From an uncultured Eubacteriales bacterium (lineage in GTDB: Bacteria > Bacillota > Clostridia > Monoglobales > Monoglobaceae): a DNA stretch of 64,000 bases. The translations under genes were made by a program, and so were the position numbers. Below, piece after piece: positions 16,901-24,514 of this stretch. The notes beneath the pieces are model-generated. The model made no database searches. It was not told the DNA's origin and saw nothing but the letters and a program-made list of their open reading frames with translations. Numbering within the stretch: the first letter of the stretch is position 1; every line of letters starts with the position of its first letter. The stretch lies in the NCBI GenBank assembly GCA_958352815.1, contig CATWQA010000002.1, positions 88,150-152,149 of the forward strand. Direction: 5' to 3'.

Positions 16901-17676
16901 ACAAACTTTCTGGACTCCAAATAGTCGTTATACACGCCCTCTATGAACTCATTCTTTATCTTTATATTATTGAGCTTGGTTGCAAAGGTGGTATGACGGC
17001 AGTGGTCAGACCAGTATGTGTCAATCATGCGTATCTCCGTCAGGGACGGGTCACGCTTTTCCGTATCTCTGAAGTAGTCACGGCAGAACCTGATATCGTC
17101 CTCATCCATTGCCAGACCCAAATCGGCAATCATCTTTTCAAGATCTCCGTCATCCATACTAATAAACCCGTCGATTGTTATTACGTCGGCAGGCTCTTCA
17201 AGCTTATCGTTAAGTGTCAGAGGCTTGTCCATTGATGCGGGGCGGGCTTCAACAGGGTTAATCGAATAGTTCTTAGCCGCCTCCAGCTCCTCATCGGAAA
17301 TATCCCCTGACAAAATCACTATCTTAGCCGTCCTTACAACCGGCTTTTCGCCCTCGGTCATAATCTGGGTACACTGAGCGGCGCTGTCCGCCCTCTGATC
17401 AAACTGACCGGGGAGGTACTCCGAAGCAAAATACTTGTCCGAAGCGGGAATATCTATATTTTCAAAGGTTACGTTATCCACCTGAGGCTCTGCATAAACA
17501 ACGGGAAGCACAACCTGCAGTTCCTCATCGGTTATGCCGTCTATATCATAGCGATTGATAACGCGCACGTTCTCAAGCCCTGTCAAACCCAGGTTCTGAA
17601 CAAGGTCGTCTTTAAGCGCCTGAGCCTCAATGTCAAACCCCTTCTTTTTCTCAACAAATAATCTTTTTATGCTCAT
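13918..17676 (-). CDS. purL: Phosphoribosylformylglycinamidine synthase, single-chain form
   Basis: Makes FGAM from FGAR with glutamine and ATP. 1252 residues, the long form with a C-terminal glutaminase fused, as in the clostridial long PurL group (about 1230 residues). Visible: TYWSDHCRHTTFAT, KNETHNHPTEIEPFGGAAT, GRDGCGGATGSS in the synthetase; and FPGTNCEYDTARVFERAG, nucleophile Cys in LALGICNGFQALI, and SHGEGRF in the glutaminase. No separate purQ or purS is needed. First gene of the nine-gene purine operon, with its own SigA-type promoter. Confidence 0.96.
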   Translation of the reverse strand: MSIKRLFVEKKKGFDIEAQALKDDLVQNLGLTGLENVRVINRYDIDGITDEELQVVLPVVYAEPQVDNVTFENIDIPASDKYFASEYLPGQFDQRADSAAQCTQIMTEGEKPVVRTAKIVILSGDISDEELEAAKNYSINPVEARPASMDKPLTLNDKLEEPADVITIDGFISMDDGDLEKMIADLGLAMDEDDIRFCRDYFRDTEKRDPSLTEIRMIDTYWSDHCRHTTFATKLNNIKIKNEFIEGVYNDYLESRKFVYGEKQKNICLMDVATIAAKELKKRGVLTALDESEEINACSIQVQVNMTDGTTEDYLVMFKNETHNHPTEIEPFGGAATCLGGAIRDPLSGRSYVYQAMRVTGAGDPRKTLKETMEGKLPQRKLVLGAAEGYSSYGNQIGLATGGVTEIYDEGYVAKRMEIGAVIAAAPKKNVIREVPEPGDVVILLGGMTGRDGCGGATGSSKAHDSSSLETCGAEVQKGNPPVERKLQRLFRKNEVTTMIRRCNDFGAGGVSVAIGELADGLDIDLDKVPKKYEGLDGTELAISESQERMAVVVRAKDAERFIAEADKENLDAVVVAEVTELPRLVMHWRGKTICDISRAFLNTNGAEKNADVEVTADDFGAEMFEFNPKGDTYKEKILDLVSDINVCSQKGLVERFDSTIGGNSVFMPYGGKYQLTPQQNMVAKIPVLGNETNTATVMSYGYNPKISKANPFAGAVYAVVESVTKAVCAGVDYRDIYLTFQEYFERLGTDPKRWGKPLAALLGGYYAQEKLSLAAIGGKDSMSGSFNDIDVPPTLTSFAVAPLDAAKAVSSEFKAAGNTVILFKPKYDENNLPDFDCLKTLYGILYQMISDSMFKNVKTAYAVGYGGVMEAVIKASMGNKLGFDFTECSDKSELFKAYYGSVIIEYEGAGAIGMIGNDIETIILGHTTDDGLIKIDGEEISVDEVVKAWAKPLEGVYPTKAKYDNVGMKAFNYSERSTAAPMIKMPRPRVFIPAFPGTNCEYDTARVFERAGAEADVQVFRNLKQSHVEESIERFVKSVNEAQILMIPGGFSGGDEPDGSGKFIKAAFENEKLKEAVMELLNKRGGLALGICNGFQALIKLGLVPFGEIRKVDDTCPTLTFNTIGRHVSQIVSTRISSVKSPWLSGVNLGDIHQIAVSHGEGRFIASPEVIAEMEKNGQIATQYVDLEGNPTYEMPYNPNGSYYAIEGITSPDGRVLGKMGHSERIGENVYKNIVGDIDQKIFESGVKYFK

Positions 17677-17726
17677 AACACAAGCTCCTTTTCGGCAGTA
17701 TTGTTTTTAAATTAACACATGACTTT

Positions 17727-17755
17727 ATTTTAAACATAAAATTGCTTTTTGTCAA
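17727..17755 (-). promoter_or_regulatory. SigA-type promoter of the purine operon
   Basis: TTGACA (17750-17755), 17-base spacer, TAAAAT (17727-17732) on the minus strand. The leader is only about 45 bases, too short for a purine riboswitch; the AT-rich surroundings show no clear PurR box. Confidence 0.85.
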
Positions 17756-17759
17756 TCTA

Positions 17760-18175
17760 ATACAGCATTTTTCTTAAAAAATATTGTGATAGAATGTTAA
17801 AGGCTAAGCCTTTGAAACCATAGTACTGTTTATAAACCTAATTTTGATAAAATAACTACGGTACGTCCGGGAAGTCATCCCTACTACTATGTAATACTTA
17901 AAATTTTATTAAAATTAACAAGTTTGAATATATGTAAATCATTACGGTGTAGGGGGCGGATTCCTATACGCCCCGCTAAAAAATTTTGTTTATATATAAT
18001 TAAATGGGATTGCACTCAAATTATATGCTAACTCCGGTTACTTTGATAAAAACTATAGGTTTACTTGCGGGGCGTATAGGAATCCGCCCCCTACAATCCA
18101 AACAGTTACAAATATATCAACCCGTTTACAAAATGCACAACAGGCGGGCGGAATTGGGCTAAGCAATTTTTGAAT
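17760..18175. other. Long intergenic region between purL and the anti-sigma gene
   Basis: No gene seen. AT-rich DNA that holds the inverted-repeat element at 17949-18094, a small AAAGGC-TAA-GCCTTT palindrome near 17807-17821, and otherwise nothing I can assign. Confidence 0.6.
17949..18094. repeat. Inverted-repeat element, MITE-like
   Basis: Two perfect 28-base inverted arms (17949-17976 and 18067-18094; arm begins GTAGGGGGCGGATTCCTATA) flank 90 bases of AT-rich DNA without an open frame. Size and layout suggest a miniature inverted-repeat element or an intergenic repeat family. A single related GTAGGGGCG arm occurs at 32862. No clear target duplication. Confidence 0.6.
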
Positions 18176-18208
18176 AAAAATAAGGATGAAGTTAAACTCC
18201 ATCCTTAT
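18176..18208 (-). terminator. Terminator of the sigma/anti-sigma operon
   Basis: ATAAGGATG pairs with CATCCTTAT around an 11-base loop (18180-18208), followed on the minus strand by TTTTTA. It lies 10 bases behind the anti-sigma stop. Confidence 0.8.
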
Positions 18209-18217
18209 CAATCATAT

Positions 18218-20134
18218 TTATTGTGAATTTGTTCTCTGAACAATAACCTTAACGTCATTATTCTTTCCCAGAATAACCAGACGATAAGTCAGATTGTTCT
18301 CCTTTAAAAACTCGGTAAACTTAACATACTCGTCGCCGTCCAGATACAGGGTTGTACCCTCATCATCCACCTTTGAGCAGTTTGCAAAAGCCGAATTCAT
18401 AAGCGAATTATAAATATCATTACTTTCGATAACGCAGCTTATAACCGACGCGTCTTCCATATCAGCCGACTTGCTTGCATAAGCCTCGGTTTCACCTTTA
18501 TCATTTCTCACAAGATTGGGCGCTGCCGACGCTGAGGTTGCAGGCGCTGCGCTTGATGAAGGCTTAGGTGAAGCCGATGTTGACGGCTTGGGAGTTGCGC
18601 TTGTGCTCGGGGCTGCCGTAGGTGACGGCTTAGGCGTCGGGCTTGGTTTAGCCGACGGCTTTGGCGCCGCCGTAGGCGACGGTGACGCAACTGCGCTGTT
18701 GTCATCATCACCCGTTCCGGCAGAAGCTACAGCCGGTGTATCATTCGTTCCGGAACCGTCATCTGAAGTAACAGAATCAGGATCAACATAAGTGGGAGAA
18801 GTCATCCCCGACGCAACATCAGGAAGAATAATTCTCGGCGTTACGTATGTCGAACCCGTATTCGGCTTTATCTCCGGAAGAATTATCTTGGGCGCAACGT
18901 ATGGTCTCGGTGTTGCCGTAGGCCTTGCTGTAGCTCTGGCAGAAGAACTGCTTGCAGTAGTCCTGTTGCTTGAAGAGCTACTTGTAGTTCTGTTGCTTGA
19001 AGAGCTACTTGTAGTTCTATTGCTCGACGAGCTGCTTGACGTACCACTTGAAGTTGTCGCTCTGCTTGAGCTGCTTCCGCTTGTAGTATTGGTCGCCGTG
19101 CTCGAGGAACCTGAGGATCTGCTCGTGCTGCCTGTCGTGCCGCTTGAGGTACTGTTACCCATATTCAGCCCTGATGCCGCTGCCGCAGAGGGTCTGGCGG
19201 TGGTCATAGGCGATTTGGAACCGCCCGCAGATGACGGTCCTGCCGTTGCGGCAGCCTTCGGCGCCGACGTCGAGCCCCCGTCCCCCGTTACATACTCATC
19301 CAAACCGCTGGCGCTGGGCTTTGCAGTAGCCCTCGCGTTGGCAATGGTTTGGTCATCAGAAAAGCTGTACATATCATCCGACGATTTCATAACCTGGTAA
19401 ATTCCGCTGCCCGCGACACCCATAACAAGCACCGCGCTGAGAGCGGCCGGAGCAAGAACTCTCCAGTTTGCGTGCTTAACGAACCTGTCTGTCTTATCCT
19501 TAGCGGCGGTAAACGCCGACTTAATTCTGTCGCCAATCCCGTCCCCGGCAAGACCGTTTCGTCTTAAAACGTCATACTCCTCCTTAACCTCCGGAGCAAT
19601 AGCCACAAGCCTGTCATGTATCCCGGATATTAAGTCAGATGGAACTGCGGGAGCCGTGCTGGAACTGATAACGCCCAGCATATCTCTGATGTCGTCAAGC
19701 TCAATTCTGCACATCTCACAGTTGTTAAGATGAGCTCCGACAGCCTTGTTCTCAACCTCATCGGTCGCGTCTGAGACATAGTCATAGAGCAGGTCTCTGC
19801 ATTCGTCACAGGTCAAGGTATCAGGGTAATCCTCCTCCGTCTCATAACCTTGAATTTCGTTAATCACGTGGTCAAAATCACTGATATCTTTTGCGGGGGC
19901 ATCGTCAAACTCACCGCCGTCAAACCCAACGCTTTTGAGCAGAGCGTCCGGGTCGTCAAAATCAATGCCGGCAATGCTTTCCAAAAATTTACTGTCAGCA
20001 GCTTCATCCCCGGCATCATTCAGAACAATCGGTTCCTTTTCGTCAAGATTAATCTGCCTGATGTCATCCGCGATACTGCCCATCACTTCGTCATATTTTT
20101 GTCTAAGCTCATCATCCTTTTCAAAATCTGACAT
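18218..20134 (-). CDS. Membrane anti-sigma factor with zinc-finger domain and Ser/Thr-rich ectodomain
   Basis: 638 residues. Acidic N-terminus (1-100), then a ZAS zinc-binding motif: Cys109, Cys112, His135, Cys139, Cys142 (H-x3-C-x2-C), which in the family binds and inhibits an ECF sigma factor in the cytoplasm. One membrane helix at about 225-248 (VLAPAALSAVLVMGVAG). Outside lies about 310 residues of low-complexity Ser/Thr/Pro/Ala sequence, with exact tandem repeats, then a folded-looking C-terminal domain of about 75 residues ending DVKVIVQRTNSQ. The long linker could span the wall and place the C-terminal domain as a sensor (inference). It follows its sigma factor in the same operon. Function as anti-sigma is likely; the signal is unknown. 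Confidence 0.85.
   Translation of the reverse strand: MSDFEKDDELRQKYDEVMGSIADDIRQINLDEKEPIVLNDAGDEAADSKFLESIAGIDFDDPDALLKSVGFDGGEFDDAPAKDISDFDHVINEIQGYETEEDYPDTLTCDECRDLLYDYVSDATDEVENKAVGAHLNNCEMCRIELDDIRDMLGVISSSTAPAVPSDLISGIHDRLVAIAPEVKEEYDVLRRNGLAGDGIGDRIKSAFTAAKDKTDRFVKHANWRVLAPAALSAVLVMGVAGSGIYQVMKSSDDMYSFSDDQTIANARATAKPSASGLDEYVTGDGGSTSAPKAAATAGPSSAGGSKSPMTTARPSAAAASGLNMGNSTSSGTTGSTSRSSGSSSTATNTTSGSSSSRATTSSGTSSSSSSNRTTSSSSSNRTTSSSSSNRTTASSSSARATARPTATPRPYVAPKIILPEIKPNTGSTYVTPRIILPDVASGMTSPTYVDPDSVTSDDGSGTNDTPAVASAGTGDDDNSAVASPSPTAAPKPSAKPSPTPKPSPTAAPSTSATPKPSTSASPKPSSSAAPATSASAAPNLVRNDKGETEAYASKSADMEDASVISCVIESNDIYNSLMNSAFANCSKVDDEGTTLYLDGDEYVKFTEFLKENNLTYRLVILGKNNDVKVIVQRTNSQ
18965..19018. 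repeat. 27-base exact tandem duplication inside the anti-sigma gene
   Basis: Two identical 27-base units (18965-18991, 18992-19018) followed by a degenerate third copy (19019-19045). They encode repeated SSSNRTT blocks in the extracellular linker. Confidence 0.9.
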
Positions 20135-20253
20135 TATACCCCTCCTTCCTATATATCATATTCACCACAACTCCTATAATATTCACACAAAATCTATGCA
20201 ATATTTTAAGCCAACATATTGTACACTTTGCGCAAACTATTCCCTACATTTAG

Positions 20254-20850
20254 TTAGACGAAAAAATTATCAAAAAGTTCCCTATCTTTTAATAAAATTT
20301 CACGCAGGTTCTTTCTTCCTCTGCTTATCCTTGATTTAACCGTTCCCACAGAGCAATCCACAACCTCTGCAATATCATCGTAGGACAGCCCCTGTATATC
20401 ACGCAAAATAATTGCAATGCGATAATCATCAGGCAGCATGGAAATCGCGCGGTTTACTGCATTCTTCATCTCGTTCCGCTCCGCCACCACATCGGGGGTC
20501 GGCGCACTGTCCGCAACCTCGCTTGAAAAGGACTTTCCATCCTCATCCTCCATATCGCTGTCCAGAGAAAACGCCGCCAAGTCGCGTTTTTTCTTCTTCA
20601 CTATATCGAGACAAGTGTTTGTGGCAATTTTATATATCCACGTGGACAGTTTAGATTGGAACCGGAATGAGTTTATGTTCTTAAACAGCTTTATAAATAT
20701 CTCCTGAGACATATCAGCCGCGTCTTCCGCGTTTCCCGAAAATCTGTAAGACACATTAAAAACCAAAGAACGGTAGTCGGAAATTATTTTTTCAAAGGCT
20801 TCAACGTCGCCCTTTTGCGCTTTTCTTACGAGTTTTTCTTCGTCAGCCAC
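20254..20850 (-). CDS. ECF RNA polymerase sigma factor (SigW/RpoE type)
   Basis: 198 residues with sigma region 2 (YRFSGNAEDAADMSQEIFIK, then FQSKLSTWIYKIATNTCLD) and region 4 (MLPDDYRIAIILRDIQGLSY with the helix-turn-helix SVGTVKSRISRGR). GTG start with GGAGGTG upstream. It is paired with the zinc-finger anti-sigma factor 119 bases downstream, the usual layout of extracytoplasmic stress modules. Targets unknown. Confidence 0.92.
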   Translation of the reverse strand: MADEEKLVRKAQKGDVEAFEKIISDYRSLVFNVSYRFSGNAEDAADMSQEIFIKLFKNINSFRFQSKLSTWIYKIATNTCLDIVKKKKRDLAAFSLDSDMEDEDGKSFSSEVADSAPTPDVVAERNEMKNAVNRAISMLPDDYRIAIILRDIQGLSYDDIAEVVDCSVGTVKSRISRGRKNLREILLKDRELFDNFFV

Positions 20851-20918
20851 ACACTCACCTCCCCGGTCTGCATTCCCTCTCGTGAACTATCATATTATTA
20901 TTCTTTTCAGTCTCTCAT

Positions 20919-20947
20919 AGGATAACACAAAAAAACGGCTTTGTCAA
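20919..20947 (-). promoter_or_regulatory. SigA-type promoter of the ECF sigma operon
   Basis: TTGACA (20942-20947), 17-base spacer, TATCCT (20919-20924) on the minus strand. I see no obvious ECF-type AAC promoter for autoregulation. Confidence 0.65.
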
Positions 20948-21008
20948 ATATTAAGTTAATATCTACAATTATCTGCAAAAACATTTCAAAAAAACAGTAA
21001 TGCGCCCC

Positions 21009-22025
21009 TTAATCCCTCTTAATCAATTCGGAAACATACATTTCCACGGCGTTCCATTGGTCAATTTTTCCGGATTTCATATCTATGGAATACTTAAGCC
21101 CCTTATCCACCATACGTTTTAAATAAACCTCTCCAAATCTTTTACTGTTTTCAATAGCCTTGTTCACGGCAAACACCGGCGGGCGCCTGTCAAAATATTC
21201 AAGCATATCGTTTGCAGTGAGCCCATCCTGCTTTAAAAGCTTGCACAGAAGCAACTCATACACCTGATCCAGAATAACGCTCATAACCATTGTGGGAGAC
21301 GCGTTTTCACATCTTAATTTGTTTAGCTGCTCCTTTGCCTTGTCGCCTCTGCCGCCTATTATATTCTTATTAAATATATCGTATACCTGAACCTCCGTAC
21401 TCTTGTCAACTACCGCGTCAATATCCTCGCGGGTCACCTTATGGCGGTCATCGCCCATGTACAAAATCAGCTTTTTGCATTCCTTGTCAAGCTTGGCCAT
21501 GGACTGCCCCGACATTCTGACAAAGTAGCTCAGGTCTTTTGCGATTATACGCTTTTCCGCTTTTTCCAGCGTCCTTTCAATCCAAACTTCAAGCTTGTTC
21601 ACAGGCTGATATTCAAAATTGACAACCCCGCCCCGCTCCTCAATAAACTTTAAAGATTTTATCTTTTTGGGGTCAAAGCCCGGCTCCCAAAAAATCAGAC
21701 AGACGTAGTCCGGCAGGTCGGCGGCGTAATCCTTGATTTTCTTAAACTCGCTGCTTTTCAGATTGTCAAATATACCGCTGTTCTTTATTAAAACAACCCG
21801 TCGGTCGCCGCCCTGAGGAAATGTCTCCGCAGCGGCAATTATCTCGTCCGCCGTTATCTTTCCGTCAGAAGATGTGTAGTTAAACTCTGACGTGCCCTTT
21901 TGGACAAGCTTTTTCCTTATGGAGCTTATTCTGTTTTCCGCAAGATAAGCTTCCTCTCCCAGAATAAAAAGCAGCTTGGGTATTCTGCTTGATTTAATCG
22001 CAGAATTTAATTCCTCAACAGTCAT
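21009..22025 (-). CDS. holA: DNA polymerase III subunit delta
   Basis: Clamp-loader subunit that opens the beta clamp. 338 residues starting MTVEELNSAIKSSRIPKLLF, with ILGEEAYLAENRI (the degenerate nucleotide-binding region), FPQGGDRRVVLIKNSG and a C-terminal helical collar. Length and pattern are typical of HolA. It lies between the NlpC/P60 gene and the ECF sigma gene on the same strand but behind a terminator. Confidence 0.9.
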   Translation of the reverse strand: MTVEELNSAIKSSRIPKLLFILGEEAYLAENRISSIRKKLVQKGTSEFNYTSSDGKITADEIIAAAETFPQGGDRRVVLIKNSGIFDNLKSSEFKKIKDYAADLPDYVCLIFWEPGFDPKKIKSLKFIEERGGVVNFEYQPVNKLEVWIERTLEKAEKRIIAKDLSYFVRMSGQSMAKLDKECKKLILYMGDDRHKVTREDIDAVVDKSTEVQVYDIFNKNIIGGRGDKAKEQLNKLRCENASPTMVMSVILDQVYELLLCKLLKQDGLTANDMLEYFDRRPPVFAVNKAIENSKRFGEVYLKRMVDKGLKYSIDMKSGKIDQWNAVEMYVSELIKRD

Positions 22026-22051
22026 ATTACTACCTCAAAATCATATTTCTC

Positions 22052-22081
22052 AAAAAAAGGGGAGCGGTCAACGACCACTCC
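22052..22081 (-). terminator. Terminator of the NlpC/P60 gene
   Basis: On the minus strand GGAGTGGTC pairs with GACCGCTCC around a 3-base loop (22061-22081), followed by CC and seven T. Confidence 0.88.
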
Positions 22082-22100
22082 TGCCTAATATTAAACTGTC

Positions 22101-22817
22101 TTAGTATATAATTCTTCTTGCACCGGCAAAACGCGATGAATAGTAACTTGAGTCAATGCTTGTATACTTAACAACATCGCCTGTACGGGGAGCATGAATC
22201 ATCATGCCGTCACCAACGTAAATACCTATGTGAGAAGCATATCCTCCGAGACCTGCGCTGCTGAAGCCGATAATGTCACCGGGCATAAGCTGATCTCTTG
22301 AAACGGGAATACCCTCTTTCATCTGATCGTCCGCAACACGCGCCAAGCTGATTCCCAGCTGCGAATACACGTACTGAACCAAACCGCTGCAATCAAAACC
22401 GTTAGGAGAAGTTCCGCCCCAAACATAGGGAACGCCCAGATACTGAGCAGCAATATCACAAACAGCTTGACCGCCCTCGCTTGCCTGCGGCATTTCTCCG
22501 CTATATACCGAAATGTAATCCGATGAAACGTATCCCATCAGACCGTCATTGTTATAAGCTACGCAAACCCAACCGGGTTCAATCCAATTAACTCTAACTC
22601 TTGCGCCGTATGAAAGCTGGGTGATAACACCGGCATCCATTGAAGCGCCCTGTCTAACATTAAGCGCAGAGACCTGCACAACACCATAGTACTGAGCCGG
22701 TTCGTCGATTTCATCGAAGTCGGCATATGTAGGCATTATAATAAAAGTAGAAATTGTCATCAATACCGCAAGTGTTGCAACAATTCTTCTCAAACCTTTT
22801 CCAAAACTAAAACTCAA
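22101..22817 (-). CDS. Secreted SH3 and NlpC/P60 peptidoglycan hydrolase
   Basis: 238 residues. N-terminal signal sequence (basic start, hydrophobic core around residues 10-30, ending near PTYADF), one bacterial SH3 domain (about 43-103, VSALNVRQGASMDAGVI) and an NlpC/P60 domain (about 115-238). The catalytic triad is visible: Cys in NGFDCSGLVQYVYSQLG, His in ASHIGIYVGD, and a further polar residue at MIHAPRTGD. Such enzymes cut D-Glu-meso-DAP bonds in wall peptides. TTG start with GGAGG 9 bases upstream. A single-gene unit with promoter and terminator. Confidence 0.9.
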   Translation of the reverse strand: MSFSFGKGLRRIVATLAVLMTISTFIIMPTYADFDEIDEPAQYYGVVQVSALNVRQGASMDAGVITQLSYGARVRVNWIEPGWVCVAYNNDGLMGYVSSDYISVYSGEMPQASEGGQAVCDIAAQYLGVPYVWGGTSPNGFDCSGLVQYVYSQLGISLARVADDQMKEGIPVSRDQLMPGDIIGFSSAGLGGYASHIGIYVGDGMMIHAPRTGDVVKYTSIDSSYYSSRFAGARRIIY

Positions 22818-22954
22818 AACTGAAAAACCTCCAAAATCTTTCTGAATATACGTCTATGCGTTATTCCTAATCACAACTCCTTTCAGCATAATCTATTTGA
22901 CTTAAAGATTGAGAAGCGAACTAAAATTTCTTTGCTCTCAAATCTTATGTGACG

Positions 22955-22983
22955 ATTATACTACAATTCCCTGATAATGTCAA
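22955..22983 (-). promoter_or_regulatory. SigA-type promoter of the NlpC/P60 gene
   Basis: TTGACA (22978-22983), 17-base spacer, TATAAT (22955-22960) on the minus strand; consensus match. Leader of about 130 bases. Confidence 0.88.
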
Positions 22984-23039
22984 TATATTACCGAGCAATT
23001 ATTGAAGAATAACCCCCGATTATAAAGTTAAAAACACCC

Positions 23040-23066
23040 GCAAACGCCCGAAATCACGGCGTTTGC
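23040..23066. other. Unassigned stem-loop between divergent promoters
   Basis: GCAAACGCC (23040-23048) pairs with GGCGTTTGC (23058-23066), a perfect 9-base stem. On the minus strand it is followed by GGGTGTTTTT, so it could be a terminator, but no gene reads into it from the right. Confidence 0.5.
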
Positions 23067-23210
23067 TACAATTATGAACAAATTGTAAACATTACGAATT
23101 TTTTCCGCAAAATACTAAATTTTTACTAAATTTTTATTAAATTTGTTTATCATAACGATTACACGAATTTTACCGCATTATTACATTTGTGTTACAAAGT
23201 ATGTTTTCTA

Positions 23211-23239
23211 TTGGCAAATTGTAATTGTTGTGATATAAT
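23211..23239 (+). promoter_or_regulatory. SigA-type promoter of the yicC operon
   Basis: TTGGCA (23211-23216), 17-base spacer, TATAAT (23234-23239). The leader of about 100 bases contains ATTGGTT...AACCGAT followed by five T (23249-23278), a weak attenuator-like hairpin. Confidence 0.7.
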
Positions 23240-23343
23240 GAAGCACTGATTGGTTACAATATGACAACCGATTTTTGTTATTGTACACCATTTGAATTAA
23301 AAAATCAATATGCCCCGGGCAGAAATTTCGGAGTTGGGAAATA

Positions 23344-24228
23344 ATGATTAAGAGTATGACAGGTTTCGGCAGAGCCGACATGACAATTGATGAGCTTTAT
23401 GAAATTAAAATCCAGATTAAATCTGTTAACCACAGGTATGCAGATTTTTCAATTAAGGCGCCGAGAGTTTACAGCTTTATTGAGGACACCGTGAGAACTG
23501 TTTTATCTCACCACATCTCAAGAGGCAAGGTTGAGGCGTACATTTCAATTCACAAAATTAACGATGACAGCAAGGAAGTTAAGCTGAACAAGTCCCTTGC
23601 GGAGTCATACATAAATAACCTGCGGGCTCTTGACGAGTTTGGCGTGAAGGATGATATTACCGCTTCAACCCTTTCGGTTTTCAGTGATATTTTCGAGGTG
23701 GAGTATAAGGAGGCCGATGAGGAGTACATCCTAAGCATGATAAAGCAGGCTTTGGACGTTGCCCTTGAGGACTTTATAACCATGAGAGCAAGAGAGGGGC
23801 AGCGGCTTAAAGCGAGCATTTTGCAGCACTTAGACGCCCTAGGGCAGCAGATAGATATTGTGGAGGAGCGTTCTCCAAAAACCGTGGAAGAATATAAGGA
23901 GCGGCTCAAAAAACGGCTTTCCGACACCTTGGCGGACATGAATATTTCGGCAGATGACAGCAGGATTTTGACCGAGGTTGCCATCTTCTCGGACAAGGTT
24001 GCGGTTGATGAGGAGACCGTTCGCCTGCGCAGCCACATAAAGGAGTTTAAAAAGGTTTTGGAAGCCGACGGTCCCGTAGGCAAGAAGCTGGACTTTATTG
24101 TTCAGGAGATGAACAGGGAGACCAACACCATCGGCTCCAAGTGCAATGACTTTGAGCTTTCAAAATGCGTGGTCGAAATGAAGTCTGTTATCGAAAAAAT
24201 TCGCGAGCAAATTCAGAATATTGAGTAG
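23344..24228 (+). CDS. yicC: YicC/YloC family endoribonuclease
   Basis: 294 residues opening MIKSMTGFGRADMTIDELYE, with KSVNHRYADFSIKAPR near the N-terminus and the C-terminal DUF1732 region ending FIVQEMNRETNTIGSKCNDF. Family members act on RNA (YicC in E. coli, YloC in Bacillus). In Firmicutes it heads the yloC-remA-gmk-rpoZ cluster, as here. Fourteen bases from remA. Confidence 0.93.
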   Translation: MIKSMTGFGRADMTIDELYEIKIQIKSVNHRYADFSIKAPRVYSFIEDTVRTVLSHHISRGKVEAYISIHKINDDSKEVKLNKSLAESYINNLRALDEFGVKDDITASTLSVFSDIFEVEYKEADEEYILSMIKQALDVALEDFITMRAREGQRLKASILQHLDALGQQIDIVEERSPKTVEEYKERLKKRLSDTLADMNISADDSRILTEVAIFSDKVAVDEETVRLRSHIKEFKKVLEADGPVGKKLDFIVQEMNRETNTIGSKCNDFELSKCVVEMKSVIEKIREQIQNIE

Positions 24229-24241
24229 GGGGTAGTCACTC

Positions 24242-24514
24242 ATGAAGTTAATAAATGTGGGATTTGGAAATATTGTTTCGGGTTCAAGAGTTATAGCTAT
24301 TGTCAGCCCCGATTCCGCCCCCATAAAGCGTATTATTCAGGAGGCAAAGGATAGGGGAATGGTTATTGACGCAACCTGCGGCAGACGTACCCGTTCCGTT
24401 ATAGTGACCGACAGCGACCACATTATTCTGTCGGCTATCCAGACCGAGACTATTGCCGGCCGTGCCGAGCCTAAGTCCGACGAAGAAAATGATTACGGTG
24501 ATGAAGATGAATAA
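24242..24514 (+). CDS. remA: RemA family regulator (DUF370)
   Basis: 90 residues with MKLINVGFGNIVSGSRVIAI and DATCGRRTRSVIVTDSDHII, the RemA signature. In Bacillus, RemA is a DNA-binding activator of matrix and osmoprotection genes. The C-terminal DEENDYGDEDE tail is acidic. Overlaps gmk by 8 bases, in the conserved yicC-remA-gmk order. Confidence 0.93.
   Translation: MKLINVGFGNIVSGSRVIAIVSPDSAPIKRIIQEAKDRGMVIDATCGRRTRSVIVTDSDHIILSAIQTETIAGRAEPKSDEENDYGDEDE

Larger units (their letters stand above)
22818..23343. other. Divergent intergenic region between NlpC/P60 gene and yicC
   Basis: Holds two divergent promoters (22955-22983 minus, 23211-23239 plus), the hairpin at 23040-23066, and an AT-rich triple repeat of TACTAAATTTTT type at about 23111-23143. 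The NlpC leader, about 130 bases, does not show ydaO (c-di-AMP) riboswitch motifs that I recognise. No gene seen. Confidence 0.6.

Noticed and set aside
17677..17755. Purine riboswitch before purL
   Set aside because: Leader is about 45 bases and lacks the three-way junction core motifs.
18955..19045. Tandem repeats as a possible CRISPR array
   Set aside because: Units are contiguous without spacers and lie inside a coding sequence as in-frame Ser/Thr repeats.
18516..19400. Long plus-strand frames (91 and 202 residues) rich in Leu/Val/Glu opposite the anti-sigma gene
   Set aside because: Antisense of the Ser/Thr/Pro-rich repeat region; low complexity, no ribosome site, no family features.
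22818..22950. ydaO (c-di-AMP) riboswitch before the NlpC/P60 gene
   Set aside because: Looked for because such genes often carry it; the leader is short and AT-rich and the conserved cores are not visible.
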